Below, piece after piece: positions 1-11,984 of a DNA stretch of 64,000 nt. Position numbers and translations under genes: made by a program. The stretch lies in NCBI RefSeq assembly GCF_018294505.1, contig NC_057802.1, forward strand, positions 556,759,948-556,823,947. The letters run 5' to 3'. The notes beneath the pieces are model-generated. The model searched no databases, was not told where the DNA came from, and saw nothing but the letters and a program-made list of their open reading frames with translations. The stretch comes from Triticum aestivum. Taxonomy: Eukaryota > Streptophyta > Magnoliopsida > Poales > Poaceae. Positions within the stretch are counted from its first letter, which is position 1. Each line of letters begins with the position of its first letter.

Positions 1-1425
1 CAGAAATTCAAGGCTGATGATTTCTTCGGCGAGCATGTGTTCTTCACTGACTTAAACCCATATGACTCTGCTCGTCTTAGAAGGAAGCGATTCTGGACTG
101 CCAGCCAAGCAAACTTTTATTCTTCAATGCTCTTCAACAAGGAAAAAGTCTTCGACCACGAGCATATTCCTCACGTCGACATGGAATCCATGCCTTGTTT
201 TACCCCAGTCCTCAGTGTGCTTCAAGATGCAGGATTACTCAACTTTTGCACGGATATATGCGATTGGAATGAAGAGCTCATTCTTCAATTCTATGCAACC
301 CTGCTCATCACAGGCGATGCTGATGATATCAACTCTTGGGTGTTGTACTAGATGACCGAAAACACTCACTATAAGGCACCAGCCTCTGAATTACTTCAAG
401 CCCTGCCCATCAGTCCACCCATGGAAGGAGCTCGCTGCCTGTACCAAGAGCCAGAACTCACTGCTCATTACATGCAAGTGCTTATGAAGCCTCTGAAGCC
501 AGGTCAAGCACCAAGGACCAAATTCCTCGTGAAGGAAATGCAGTATGTACCAAGAACAGTATATCGCATTCTGACGAAGACTATGAGTCCTATCAAAGGC
601 CACGACTCATCTGATGAGGAAATTGTTGGCATCCTGAAGAATCTGCTATTCAACATCATTCATGGCATTCCCGTCAATTATCATGATTTCTTCATGAGGA
701 CTCTGGCAAATGTTGCACTTTCTCTGTTTGAGTTGAAGCCTTACGCACCTTGGATTATGAGATTCATCAGAACAAGGTCTTCACTCAACTACAAGGCTGA
801 CACTCTCAACCATTGCAGCTACTTGCCCCCCATTGAAGTCGTCAAAAGGACATTTTCCTCAGCTGATGAAAAGGGCAAGGCCGCTGCTGTTATAGATGAA
901 GGCATTCGTCCATTGGATGGTCAGTTTCGCAAAGCTGCATCTTATTCCACCAATGATGACTCTGCCACTCATGATTCTGCTGCTAATGCATCCAAGCCAA
1001 ATCCTCAAGCCACAGCTCCAAGAGTGATGACTGACCGTGAGCTGCTTCTTAGTCTTCACCAAAAGGTGGATCGAAACCATAAATGGGTTAAGCGACAGTT
1101 TGGTTCTATTCTTCACAACATGACTGCTACACATAATGCAGTGAAGCAAAACCATTACTACCTCCATGAAGACTTCGGTCGCACCTGGGCTATTCGGTCA
1201 CATGTATATGGTGAAGAAGATCTGAAGCAAATGGGTCTCAAGAAGGATTTTGACTGGTCTTCCCCTCCACCAAAGAAATACAAGAAGGTCAAGGTTCCTT
1301 CCTTGGTGCCCAGCTCCTGTTCCTCATCACGCGACATCGACAAGTATGAAGACTTGGACGACACTGCGGCAGGCCCTACCACAACAAACGACCCCAACAA
1401 CGCTAGCACTCCTCCATCAACATGA
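1..1425 (+). pseudogene. env-like ORF of the Sirevirus, broken by one in-frame stop
   Basis: The reading frame is open from base 1, so the true start is to the left, and it ends with TGA at 1423-1425. A single TAG at 349-351 splits it. The part before the stop contains LNPYDSARLRRKRFW and the part after contains YVPRTVYRILTKTMSPIKG, which I recognise from the putative plant transposon proteins at the 3' end of Triticeae retroelements. The C-terminal ~150 residues are low-complexity, Ser/Thr/Pro-rich and basic (PPPKKYKKVKV). No clear membrane span is visible, so 'env-like' describes position, not a shown entry function. Apart from the one nonsense codon the frame is clean, suggesting a fairly young copy or a UAG read through. 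Confidence 0.65.
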
Positions 1426-1470
1426 TATTCTTGAGGGGCTTTAGTCCTCATTTTTTGATCCTTTTGGTCA

Positions 1471-1944
1471 TTCGATGACAAAGGGGGAGAAATTTGAGTT
1501 AGTCTTCAAGCGGGTCTACCTATATGGGCATTTTTTCTTAAGTTACAACTCTCGTTCTTTTGAAGACTTTGCTGGATCGAGTTGTAAACTTAAACTCTAT
1601 GGTGGCCTGATACTTCTGCTGAGCTTTTCTACATGCTTATTCCTCATTAATGTTTATGCGCGCATGATGAATTTCATAGTCACTATATTTCACCATGCAT
1701 TTCAAATTTTTCATATTATATGTCAAATGCATGTATGAATTACAAGATATAGGGGGAGATCTCCATGATTCTACTCTTCAAGTGTGCATTGCTTCAAAAG
1801 CAAATTCCTCACTATGCACATCTTCAGGGGGAGTTCTTCTATATCTTGCAATCAAATTCCTCAATTTCAGTATTTACACTTCATATGTTTATCCCCGTTG
1901 AAAACTTAACCTATATTGTCATCAATCACCAAAAAGGGGGAGAT
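1471..1944 (+). other. Spacer with repeated polypurine tract motifs
   Basis: Between the env-like ORF and the 3' LTR the motif GGGGGAG occurs four times: near 1483 (AAAGGGGGAGAAA), 1751 (AGGGGGAGAT), 1827 (CAGGGGGAGTT) and 1935 (AAAAAGGGGGAGAT). The last abuts the LTR start at 1945 and is the expected plus-strand primer. Extra upstream copies are a described hallmark of Sireviruses. Confidence 0.7.
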
Positions 1945-3452
1945 TGTAAGTGCATCTAGTGCCCTTTAGTGATTTTAGTGTATTGAAGACTTATTGGTTA
2001 AGGGACTAATGTGTTTTTGAGTGTACACAGGTCTATAAGTCTATGAGGAGTTTGATATTTACAGAGAAAGTCGACCCCTAAAAATGAAGTTCTTCGACTG
2101 AAGACTTTGGATTTCTGAAGACTTTCTGAAGACTTTGAAAGTGAAGAAATTGGTGTGACCTTGAAGACTAGGTATCCATTCGAGGAACATGAAGCGTGAA
2201 GACTTTTGTTTTCGTAGTTTCATTTTCTCTTTCTTGAGTCATAGGAAACACCGTACTGTTAAAGGGGGTCAAGGAAATACAAAGGAAAAATTTCCAAGTG
2301 ATGCTCAACTCAAAATCCTACACCTACCAATCCCTTCGAGTGAAGCCATTGGAAATCTCATACAGTTCAGTCATATTCTTCAGTGACAGAGACGAAGTTC
2401 TTCTGGTCTCTGAGGAATTTGTTCTGACTGAGGAGTTAGGAATTCGCCAGTGCGGATTGCCTACACAGTGAGGAACATGATAGCCCTGAGGAATTTGATA
2501 CTCAAATTTCCGACCGTTGCTGTGCCTTGTGCCAGCTGTCCCAAAATATCTACCCACCTAACGGTCATATCATTGAAGGGCATTTATGTCTTATCATGTC
2601 GGGCTGCTCCCTAGGCTATAAATAGCCGCCCCCTACAACCACTAGCTGGTTGGCTGCTCCGAGAGAAACTGGCACTTGTCATTTGAGAGCATCCCATCCT
2701 CCGAGGACTTTGAGCAAAAATCATCAAGTGAGGAAAACCCAAACCCAACCACCTACAAACCCAAAGTGATTGAGCATCACTGAAGAGATTGATCCTGCGT
2801 GGATCCGACGCTTGATACCTTTGAAGATTGTGCTTCTTCCAGATGGTTAGGCGTCATGGCCTAGAGCATCCAAGAGGAATTGTGGATCGCTGAGTGACCA
2901 AGTCTGTGAAGGTTTGGAAGTCACCTGAAGACTTACCACGAGTGATTGTGCGAGGTTTGTGTGACCTTAGCTCAAGGAGAATACAGTGAGGACTGTGTGT
3001 CCGGGACTGTGTGTCCTCGGGTTTAAATACCTAGCCGCACCAACCAAACGTACAACTGAGACAGCAGTTGGAACTGGTCTACCAAATCATTGTCTTCACC
3101 AAGCTTACCGGTTCTATTTCCTCAACTCTTTCATTTCCTCATAACTGTGTTGTGCACTTGTTCATATCTGTGTTTGACGACATTGACTGAAGACTTTCTC
3201 AATTTCCTCAGTTCAAATTCTTCAGTCTGTTTGTCTTCACCATGTGTTATCCTGTGTTTACGCTTTCTGTACTCTGTGTTTGTCTTCATTTCATCATGGT
3301 GACCATGCTTGTGTTTTGTTATGTTTACTTTTGAGTACTTATTCCGCTGCAGGTAGTTCTTCGCTAAGGAATTTCCTCACCCACAAATTCCTCAGTGAAG
3401 AATTCATAAAAATCGCCTAGTCACCCCCTCTAGTCGATATAACGCACTTTCA
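1945..3452 (+). repeat. 3' LTR of the Sirevirus (1508 bp)
   Basis: It starts TGTAAGTGCATC directly after a polypurine tract and ends GCACTTTCA. A TATA-like CTATAAATAGCC lies near 2614, a plausible promoter. The middle is rich in GAAGACTT and TCCTCA words. Downstream DNA belongs to a different, Angela-like Copia, which fixes the right boundary. Confidence 0.75.
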
Positions 3453-3839
3453 CCTGGGTAATTGATACTGGTTCAATTGCTTTTTTTAGTAACTCGAAAC
3501 AGGAGTTACAAAATGAACAAAGACTAGTTAAGGGCAAGGTGACAATGTGTGTTGGAAGTGATTCCAAGGTTGATAAGATCACCATCGCACACTCCCTTTA
3601 CCTTCGGGATTAGTGTTGAACCTAAAATAAATGTTATTTGGTGTTTGCGTTGAGCATAATATGATTGGATCATGTTTATTGCAATACGATTATTCATTTA
3701 AGTCAAGAATAATTTTTATTCTATTTACATGAATAAAACCTTCTGTGGTCATACACCCAAGGTGAATGGTTTATTGAATCTCGATTGTAGTAATACACAT
3801 ATTCATAATATTGATGCCAAAAGATGCAAAGTTGAAAAT

Positions 3840-6240
3840 GATAGTGCAACATATTTGTGGCACTGCCGCGCTTAGGTCATATTGGTGTAAAGCGCATGAA
3901 GAAACTCCATGTTGATGGGCTTTTGGAATCACTTGATTATGAATCACTTGATGCTTGCGAACCATGCCTCATGGGCAAGATGACTAAGACTCCGTTCTCC
4001 GGAACAATGGAGCGAGCAACTGATTTATTGGAAATAATACATACTGATGTATGCGATCCGATGAGTGTCGAGGCTCGCGGCAGGTATCGTTATTTTCTGA
4101 CCTTCACAGATGATTTGAGCAGATATGGGTATATCTACTTGATGAACATAAGTCTGAAACATTTGAAAATTTCAAAGAATTTCAGAGTGAAGTGGAAAAT
4201 CATCGTAACAAGAAAATAAAGTTTCTACGATCTGATTGCAGAGACGAATATTTGAGATACGAGTTTGGTCTTCATTTGAAACAATGCGGAATAGTTTCGC
4301 AACTCACGCCACCTGGAACACCACAACGTAATGGTGTGTCCGAACGTCATAACCGTACTTTATTAGATCTGGTGCGATCTATGATGTCTCTTACCGATTT
4401 ATCACTATCATTTTGGGGTTATGCATTAGAGACAACTGCATTCACGTTAAATAGGGCACCATCTAAATCCGTTGAGACGACACCATATGAACTGTGGTTT
4501 GGCAAGAAACCCAAGTTGTCGTTTCCTAAAGTTTGGGGTTGCGATGCTTATGTGAGAAAGTTTCAGCCTAATAAGCTCAAACACAAATCGGAGAAGTGCG
4601 TCTTCATAGAAAACCCAAAAGAAACTATTGGGTACACCTTCTATCACAGATCCTAAGGCAAGATCTTTATTGCTAAGAATGGATCCTTTCTGGAGAAGGA
4701 GTTTCTCTCGAAAGAAGTGAGTGGGAGGAAAGTAGAACTTGATGAGGTAATTGTACCTGCTCCCGAATTGGAAAGTAGTTCATCACTGAAATCAGTTCTA
4801 GTGATTCCTACACCAATTAGTGAGGAAGCTAATGATAATGATCATGTAACTTCAGATCAAGTTACTACCAAACCTCGTAGGTCAACCAGAGTATGATCCG
4901 TTCCAGAGTGGTACGGTAATCCAGTTCAGGAGGTCATGTTACTTGACCATGACGAACCTACGAACTATGAGGAAGCAATGATGAGCCTATATTCCGCGAT
5001 ATGGCTTAAGGCCATGAAATCTGAGATGGGACCCATGTATGAGAACAAAGTGTGGACTTTGCTTGACTTGCCCGATGATCGGCAAGCCATGGAGATTAAA
5101 TGGATCTTCAAGAGGAAGATGGATGCTGATAGTAGTGTTACTATCTACAAAGCTTGAATTGTCGCAAAAGGTTTTCGACAAGTTATGGGTGTTGACTACA
5201 ATGATATTTTCTCACTCGTAGCGATGCTTAAGTCTGTCTGAATCATGTTAGCAATTGCCACATTTTATGAAATCTGGCAAATGGATGTCAAAACTGCATT
5301 CCTTAATGGATTTCTTAAAGAAGAGTTGTATATGATGCAGCAAAAAGGTTTTGTCAATCCTAAAGGTACTAACAAAATATGCAAGCTCCAGCGATCCATC
5401 TATGGACTGGTGCAAGCATCTCAGAGTTGGAATATACGCTTTGATGAGTTGATCAAAGCATACAGTTTTATACAGACTTGCGGTGAAGCCTGTATTTACA
5501 AGAAAGTGAGTGGGAGCACTACAGCCTTTCTGATAAGTATATGTAATGACATATTGTTGATCGGAAACGATGTAGGATTTTTTTCTGGAAAGCATAAAGG
5601 AGTGTTTGAAAGGAGTTTTCGAAGAAAGACCCCGGTGAAGCTACTTACATATTGAGCATCAAGATCTATAGAGATAGACCAAGACGCTTGATAAGATTTT
5701 TTCAATGAGTACATACCTTGACAAGATTTTGAAGTAGTTCAAAATGGAACAGTCAAAGAAGGAGTTCTTGCCTGTGTTGCAAGGTGTGAAGTTGAGTAAG
5801 ACTTAAAACCCGACCACGACAGAAAATAGAAAGAGAATGAAAGTCATTCCCTATGCCACAGTCATAGTTTCTATTAAGTATGCTATGCTGTGTACCAGAC
5901 CTATTGTGTACCTCACCATGAGTTTGACAAGAGGGTACAATAGTGATCCAAGAGTGGATCACTGGACAACGGTCAAAATTATCCTTAGTGGTATAAGGAT
6001 ATGTTTCTCGGTTATGAAGGTGATAAAGAGTTCGTCATAAAGAGTTACGTCGATGCAAGCTTTAACACCGATCTGGATGACTCTAAGTCACAATCGGGAT
6101 ACATATTGAAAGTGGGAGCAATTAGATAGAGTAGCTCCGTGCAGAACATTGTAGACGTAGAAATTTGCAAAATACATACGGATCTGAATTTGGCAGACCC
6201 GTTGACTAAACTTCTCTCACAAGCAAAACATGATCACACC
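3840..6240 (+). pseudogene. Copia pol remnant (integrase, RT, RNase H), copy A
   Basis: Recognisable pieces in order: GAG-pre-integrase/integrase start (HIGVKRMKKLHVDG, then CEPCLMGKM) near 3880-4000; integrase core (HTDVCDPMS, then PPGTPQRNGVSERHNRTL) near 4040-4370; RT (ENKVWTLLDLP, QMDVKTAFLNGFL, QRSIYGLVQASQSW) near 5040-5430; and RNase H (ADPLTKL) near 6200. The catalytic YVDD box reads CNDI. Several stops and frameshifts interrupt it, for example at 4654, 4894, 5155 and 5239. The stop before the RT block (4894) and the one after LKSV (5239) also occur in copy B, so they predate the split of the two copies. It cannot encode a working polyprotein. Confidence 0.85.
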
Positions 6241-6249
6241 TTAGTACTC

Positions 6250-6405
6250 TTTGGGTGTTAATCACATGGCGATGTGAACTAAGATTACTAACTCTAGTAA
6301 ACCCTTTGAGTGTTGGTCACATGGTGATGTGAACTATGGGTGTTAATCACATGGTGATGTGAACTAATTGTGTTAAATCACATGATGATGTGAACTAGAT
6401 TATTG
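6250..6405 (+). repeat. Tandem ~37-bp repeats in the Copia 3' untranslated part
   Basis: Four imperfect copies of a unit with the core TCACATGGYGATGTGAACTA lie between pol and the polypurine tract. The same array occurs in copy B at about 41010-41155. The core TCACATG...TGTGA is itself nearly palindromic. Confidence 0.75.
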
Positions 6406-6424
6406 ACTCTAGTGCATGGGAAAC

Positions 6425-8153
6425 TTAAGGAAATATGCCATAGAGGCAATAATAAAGTTATTATTTATTTCCTTATTTCATGGTAAATGATTATTATTCA
6501 TGCTAGAATTGTATTAACCAGAAACTTAGTACATGTGTGTATACATAGACAAAACAAAGTGTCCCTAGTATGCATCTACTTGACTAGTTCGTTTATCAAA
6601 GATGGTTATGTTTGCTAACCATAGACATGTGTTGTCATTTGATGAACGGGATCACGTAATTAGGAGAATGATGTGATGGACAAGACCCATTCGTTAGCTT
6701 AGCATTATGATCGTTATAGTTTCATTGCTACTGCTTTCTTCATGACTTATACATGTTCCTCAGACTATGAGATTATGCAACTCCCGAATACCGGAGGAAC
6801 ACCTTGTGTGCTATCAAACGTCACAACGTAACTGGGTGATTATAAAGATGCTCTACAGGTGTCTTCGGTGGTGTTTGTTGAGTTGGCATAGATCGAGATT
6901 AGGATTTGTCACTCCGTGTATCGGAGAGGTATCTCTGGGCCCTCTCGGTAATGCACATCACTATAAGCCTTGCAAGCATTGTGACTAATGAGTTAGTTGC
7001 GGGATGATGCATTTCGGAACGAGTAAAGAGACTTGCCGGTAACGAGATTGAACTAGGTATTGAGATACCGACGATCAAATCTCAGGCTAGTAACATGCCG
7101 ATGACAAAGGGAACAACGTATGTTGTTATGCGGTTCGACCGATAAAGATCTTCGTAGAATATGTAAGAACCAATATGAGCATCCAGGTTCCGCTATTGGT
7201 TATTGACCGGAGATAAGTCTCGATCATGTCTACATAGTTCTCGAACCCGTAGGGTCCGCACGCTTTAACGTTCGGTGACGATTTGTATTATGAGTTATGT
7301 GATTTGATGACCGAAGTTTGTTCGAAGTCCTGGATGAGATCGGGGACATGAGGAGGAGTCTCGAAATGGTCGAGACGTAAATATTGATATATTGGAAAGA
7401 TATATTCGGACATCGGAAAGGTTCCGAGTGATTCGGGTATTTTTCGGAGTACCGGAGAGTTACGGGAATTCGTATTGGGCCTTAATGGGCCATACGGGAA
7501 AGGAGAGAAAGGCCTCAAGGGTGGCCGCGCCCCTTCCCCATGGACTGGTCCGAATTGGACTAGGGAAAGGGGGCGCCCCCTTCCTTCCTTCTCCTTCTCC
7601 CTTCCCTTTTTCCTATTCCATGTGGGAGGTGGAATCCTAATAGGACTAGGGAGTCCTAGTAGGACTCCACACTTTGGGCGCGCCCTATGAGGGCTGGCCT
7701 CCTCCTCCCTCCATCCTTTATATATGTGGCCAGGGGACACCCCATAGACACACAAGTTGATCATTGATCTCTTAGCTGTGTGCGGTGCCCCCCTCCACCA
7801 TAATCCACCTCGGTCATATCATTGCAGCACTTAGGCGAAGCCCTGCATCGGTAGCTTCATCATCACTGTCGCCATGCCGTCGTTCTGACGGAACTCTCCC
7901 TCGGCCTCAACTGGATCAATAGTACGAGGGACGTCATCGAGCTGAACATGTGCTGAACACGGAGGTGCCACATGTTCGGTGCTAGGATCGGTCGGATCGT
8001 GAAGACGTACGACTACATCAACCGCGTTGTCATAACGCTTCTGCTTTCGGTCTACGAGGGTACGTAGACAACACTCTCCCCCTCTCGTTGCTATGCATCA
8101 CCATGATCTTGCATGTGCGTAGGAAAATTTTGAAATTACTACGTTCCCCAACA
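6425..8153 (+). repeat. Angela-like Copia LTR shared by fragment A and element B
   Basis: It spans from TTAAGGAAATATGCC to CCCCAACA, 1729 bp. The canonical Angela LTR starts TGTTGGAAATATGCC; here and in the right LTR the first bases read TTAAGG. A TATA-like CTTTATATATGTGG lies near 7716. It lies between two internal regions, so it acts as 3' LTR of one and 5' LTR of the other. Confidence 0.8.
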
Positions 8154-8154
8154 G

Positions 8155-8167
8155 TGGTATCAGAGCC
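8155..8167 (+). other. Primer-binding site, initiator tRNA-Met type (Copia B)
   Basis: TGGTATCAGAGCC one base after the LTR end is complementary to the 3' end of plant initiator methionine tRNA, the usual minus-strand primer for Copia elements. It proves that 6425-8153 is a 5' LTR for the DNA on its right. Confidence 0.9.
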
Positions 8168-9419
8168 AGGTTTATGCGTAGATGTTATATGCACGAGTAG
8201 AACACAAGTGAGTTGTGGGCGATACAAGTCATACTGCTTACCAGCATGTCATACTTTGATTCGGCGGTATTGTTCGATGAAGCGGCCCGGACCGACATTA
8301 CGCGTACGCTTACGCGAGACTGGTTCTACCGATGTGCTTCGCACACAGGTGGCTGGCGGGTGTCAGTTTATCCAGGTCCTTGTGAAGGTTAAAACAACAC
8401 TAACTTGACGAACTATCGTTATGGTTTTGATGCGTAGGTAAGAACGGTTCTTGCTCAGCCCATAGCAGCCACGTAAAACTTGCAACAACAAAGTAGAGGA
8501 CGTCTAACTTGTTTTTGCAGGGCATGTTGTGATGTGATATCGTCAAGACGTGATGAGATATAAATTGGTGTATGAGATGATCATGTTTTGTTAAAGTTAT
8601 CGGCAACTGGCAGGAGCCTTATGGTTGTCTCTTTATTGCATAAGATGCAATTGCCATGTAATTTCTTTACTTTATCGCTATGCGATAGCAATAGTTGCAA
8701 AAGCAATAGCTGGTGAGATGACCATGTGACGACACGTTGATAAAAGATCAAGATGACGGAGATCATGGTGTCATGCCAGTAACAATGGAGATCATGACAT
8801 GTACTTTGGAGATGGAGATCAAAAGCACAAGATGATGATGGCCATATCATGTCACATATTTTGATTGCATGTGATGTTTATCTTTTATACATCTTATTTT
8901 TCTTAGTTCGGCGGTAGCTTTATAAGATGATCCCTCACTAAAATTTCAAGGTATAAGTGTTCTCCCTGAGTATGCACCGTTGCGACAGTTCTTTGTGCTG
9001 AGACACCACGTGATGATCGGGTGTGATAAGCTCTATGTTCACATACAACGGGTGCAAGCCAGTTTTGCACACGCAGAATACTCGGGTTAAACTTGACGAG
9101 CCTAGCATATGCAGATATGGCCTCGGAACATTGAGACTAAAAGGTCGAGCATGAATCATATAGTAGATATGATCAACATAGTGATGTTCACCGTTGAAAA
9201 CTACTCCATCTCACGTGATGAACGGACATGGTTTAGTTGATATGGATCACGTGATCACTTAGATGATTAGAGGGACGTCTATCTAAGTGCGAGTTCTTAA
9301 GTAATATGATTAATTGAACTTTAATTTATCATGAACTTAGTCCTGATAGTATTTGCATAACTATATTGTAGATCAATAGCTCACGATGTAGCTCCCCGTT
9401 TATTTATGATATGTTCCTA
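8168..9419 (+). other. Copia leader and decayed 5' internal region, no intact ORF
   Basis: About 1.25 kb between the primer-binding site and the recognisable gag. It is AT-rich with many stops in all frames. By position it is the untranslated leader and possibly the decayed gag N-terminus. I see no separate gene or RNA here. Confidence 0.5.
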
Positions 9420-10320
9420 GAGAAAACTATGTTGAAAGATAATAGTAGCAATGATGCGGACTAGGTCCGTGATCGAAGGATTATCCTCATTGCTGCACAG
9501 AAGAATTATGTCCTTAATGCACCGCTAGGTGACAGACCTATTGCAGGAGTAGATGCAGACATTATGAACGTTTGACAAAGCTCGGTATGATGACTATTTG
9601 ATAGTTTAGTGCACCATGCTTTAAGGCTTAGAACTGGGACTTCAAAAATGTTTTGAACGCCACGGAGCATATAAGATGTTCCAAAAGTTGAAATTTGTAT
9701 TTCAGACTCATGCTCGAGTCAAGAGGTATGAGACCTCTGACAAGTACTTTGCCTACAAGATGGAGGAGAATAGCTCAACCAGTGAGCATGTGCTCAGATT
9801 GTCTGAGTACTACAATCGCTTGAATCAAGTGGGAGTTAATCTTCCAGATAAAATAGTGATTGATAGAATTCTCTAGTCACTATCACCAAGTTACTGGAAC
9901 TTCGTGATGAGCTATAATATGCAAGGGATGACGAAAACGATTCCCCGAGCTCTTCCTGTTGCTGAAATCGATGAAGGTAGAAATCAAGAAAGAGCATCAA
10001 GTGTTGATGGTTGATAAGACCACTAGTTTCAAGTAAAAGGGCAGGGGAAAGAAAGGGAACTTCAAGAAGAATGACAAACAAGTTGTCACTCCCATGAAGA
10101 AGCCCAAAGCTAGACCCAAGCCTGAAACTGAGTGCTTCTACTGCAAAGGAAATGGTCACTGGAAGTGGAACTGCCCCAAATACTTGGCGGATAAGAAGGA
10201 TGGCAAAGTGAACAAAAGTATATATGATATACATGTTGTTGATGTGTACTTTACTAGTGTTCATAGTAGCCCCTGGGTATTTGATACTGGTTCAGTTGCT
10301 TTTTTTAGTAACTCAAAATA
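9420..10320 (+). pseudogene. Copia gag and protease start, copy B
   Basis: Pieces include a UBN2-type gag segment (SEHVLRLSEYYNRLNQVG, near 9780), a CCHC zinc knuckle CFYCKGNGHWKWNC (C-X2-C-X4-H-X4-C, near 10134) for RNA binding, and the protease active-site DTGS with FDTGSVAF near 10279. A TAG at 9874 and stops near 10013 and 10034 break the frame. The reading stops at 10319, just before the CACTA-1 insertion. Confidence 0.8.
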
Positions 10321-10405
10321 GGAGTTACAAAATGAACAAAGACTACTTAAGGGCAAGGTGACAATGTGTGTTGGAAGTGATTCCAAGGTTGATAAGATCA
10401 CCATC

Positions 10406-10620
10406 CACTACAAAAAAATACACTTCCGTGATGATACGTGTTTGTCACAGTAGGTCGCATTTTCTGTCATGCATGTACATCCATGACAAATTTATGACAG
10501 AATCAAGATAGTCATACCTGTGTTGTCGTAGAAGTGTTCCATGACATTGCCAAAATTATCATCACGGAAGTGTCCACTTCCATGACGATAAATCGCGCGT
10601 CACAGAAGTGCTTTCGTCAA
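10406..10620 (+). repeat. CACTA-1 left terminal inverted repeat and subterminal motifs
   Basis: Following the CACTAC terminus, short words recur in both orientations: CACTTCCGTGATGAT (10421), ATCATCACGGAAGTG (10559) and CACTTCCATGACGATAA (10576). A close match of the last, CACTTCTATGACGATAA, is present at the right end in inverted orientation. Such subterminal motifs are the usual TNPA-binding sites in CACTA elements. Confidence 0.8.
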
Positions 10621-10809
10621 GGGTGACCGACACGTGGCATCCACCATTACGGAACGCCGTTAAGCTATCGGGTCGGATTTTGGATCCGATAACCCGTTAA
10701 CAGCCCTGACCAATGGGAAATTTCCACGTGTAAAATTCTGATTGGCCGAAGGGAACACCTGTCAGCTCGTCAGTGGGCCAGATGTCATCCACTCATTGGA
10801 CCCAAAGCG

Positions 10810-11700
10810 CCTATGATACGTCGACACGTGGCACGGCCCAACAGAGGCCCATATAGGTTAAAAAGGCCGGCCCAGTCAAAGGCCCGTAGTACTTACTCAG
10901 GTACTAGTGGGCCAGCCCAATACGGCCTGCTTAATAAAGGCCCATTTATTGCCCGAAGCCAGATCCGCCCGTTAATTGTTGGCCTAATATTTGGGCCCAT
11001 TTACGGCCCGAAGCCAGATCTGGCCCGTTAATTGTTCGCCGAATATTTGGGCCAATTACAGCCCAGTGACTTTCGGCCTGTTAGAGGCCCGATGTACACA
11101 TGGGCCCATTCAGCCCGGTGTGACTTTCGCCTGGGAATGGCCCGTGCTGTCCCATGGGCCATATATGGTCCGACAGGACATCGGGCCCACTAACGGCCGT
11201 GATAAAGGTGGCAACAGTAGCCCCAACGTGACTTTGGGCCTGTTAAAGGCCTGTCGCGTAATTCGGCCCATTGATGCCTGTGCTAAGCTTTCGGCTTCTT
11301 AAAGGCCCATGATATCAGTAGGCCAACTAAGGCATTAGATATGTTTCGGCCTGGTAACGGCCCGTGAGCTAACTGGGCCCAAAACGGCTCGGTCTACATT
11401 TCGGCCTGCTGAAGGCCCGTCGACGACTAGTGAAAATTGAGGCCCAACATGCATTTTGGCCTGCTAAAGGCCCGTGGTTTCATCTCGGCCGTAACAGGCC
11501 AGTACAATATTCAGCCTGTTAATGGCCCAATGCTACCTGGGCCAAACTAAGCGTTGGGTCGACAAAAGGCCCAACTAAAATATAGGCCGGTGTAAGTTTG
11601 CGCCTGGCGCAATGTGTGAAGGCCCCAATCATTCGGGCCCAAGAAAGACGCAGGCCGGCCCAATTGTGGCCTGCTAAAAACCTGGCCCGTTAGAGTCGAA
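10810..11700 (+). repeat. GGCCC-rich subterminal repeat region of CACTA-1
   Basis: Dense, irregularly spaced copies of GGCCCRTTA, TTCGGCCTG and AAAGGCCCGT, about every 25-40 bp, on both strands. There is no credible ORF despite open frames. A similar region lies at 60355-61007 beside the TNPA-like gene of CACTA-3, so it appears linked to the TNPA end of this family. Confidence 0.7.
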
Positions 11701-11984
11701 TGTTTCGGTCCGGTCGACTACATCTGATTTTTTTCAGATAGCGGATGATGGAAGTAACTAGTAGGAATTAAGAACAAACCTACTCTATACAATAAAGAAA
11801 TTACGGCATAGTAACTAAGAATAAACCTACACTATACAATAAAGGATTTAAGGTATATTACATCCACTGGCATTGAAGTTCGCCACCAGTGATCATAAAG
11901 CGCAACGAAGAAGCAGATTACAAAAACTGGGCACCATTGTAGCGTAACAAAATAATACTGAACCGAGACCACTTCCATGACAGT

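Larger units (their letters stand above)
1..3452 (+). mobile_element. 3' part of a Sirevirus (Maximus-like) Copia LTR retrotransposon
   Basis: The stretch holds an env-like ORF, several GGGGGAG polypurine motifs and a 3' LTR with TG...CA ends. An env-like ORF after pol together with multiplied polypurine tracts is a known Sirevirus trait, and the LTR start TGTAAGTGCATCTAGTGCC resembles Triticeae Maximus. The 5' LTR, gag and pol lie outside the window. The element is inserted in an Angela-like Copia: the sequence right of 3452 (CCTGGGTAATTGATACTGG) matches the uninterrupted version near 10274. The target duplication cannot be checked because the left junction is not present. Confidence 0.75.
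3453..6424 (+). mobile_element. Angela-like Copia internal fragment A (3' part)
   Basis: This is nearly colinear with 10274-10405 plus 38363-41186, which it matches at high identity. It contains the end of gag/protease, GAG-pre-integrase, integrase, reverse transcriptase and RNase H remnants, then the LTR at 6425. Its left part is cut off by the Sirevirus. The copy is uninterrupted at the site where CACTA-1 entered copy B (CACCATCGCACACTCCC near 3570), so it serves as an empty-site reference. Confidence 0.8.

Noticed and set aside
6767..6988. 73-residue ORF inside the Copia LTR, identical in both LTRs
   Set aside because: LTR sequence; conservation reflects LTR duplication and not coding selection.
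7288..7764. 158-residue minus-strand ORF in the Copia LTR
   Set aside because: Lies in the U3 promoter region; proline-rich translation of GGGCGCCC-type DNA, repeated at 41991-42452.
10813..11302. Plus-strand ORFs in the GGCCC region (72 and 103 residues)
   Set aside because: Repetitive subterminal DNA with GPxxARxQ-like repeats from the repeat unit; not a gene.
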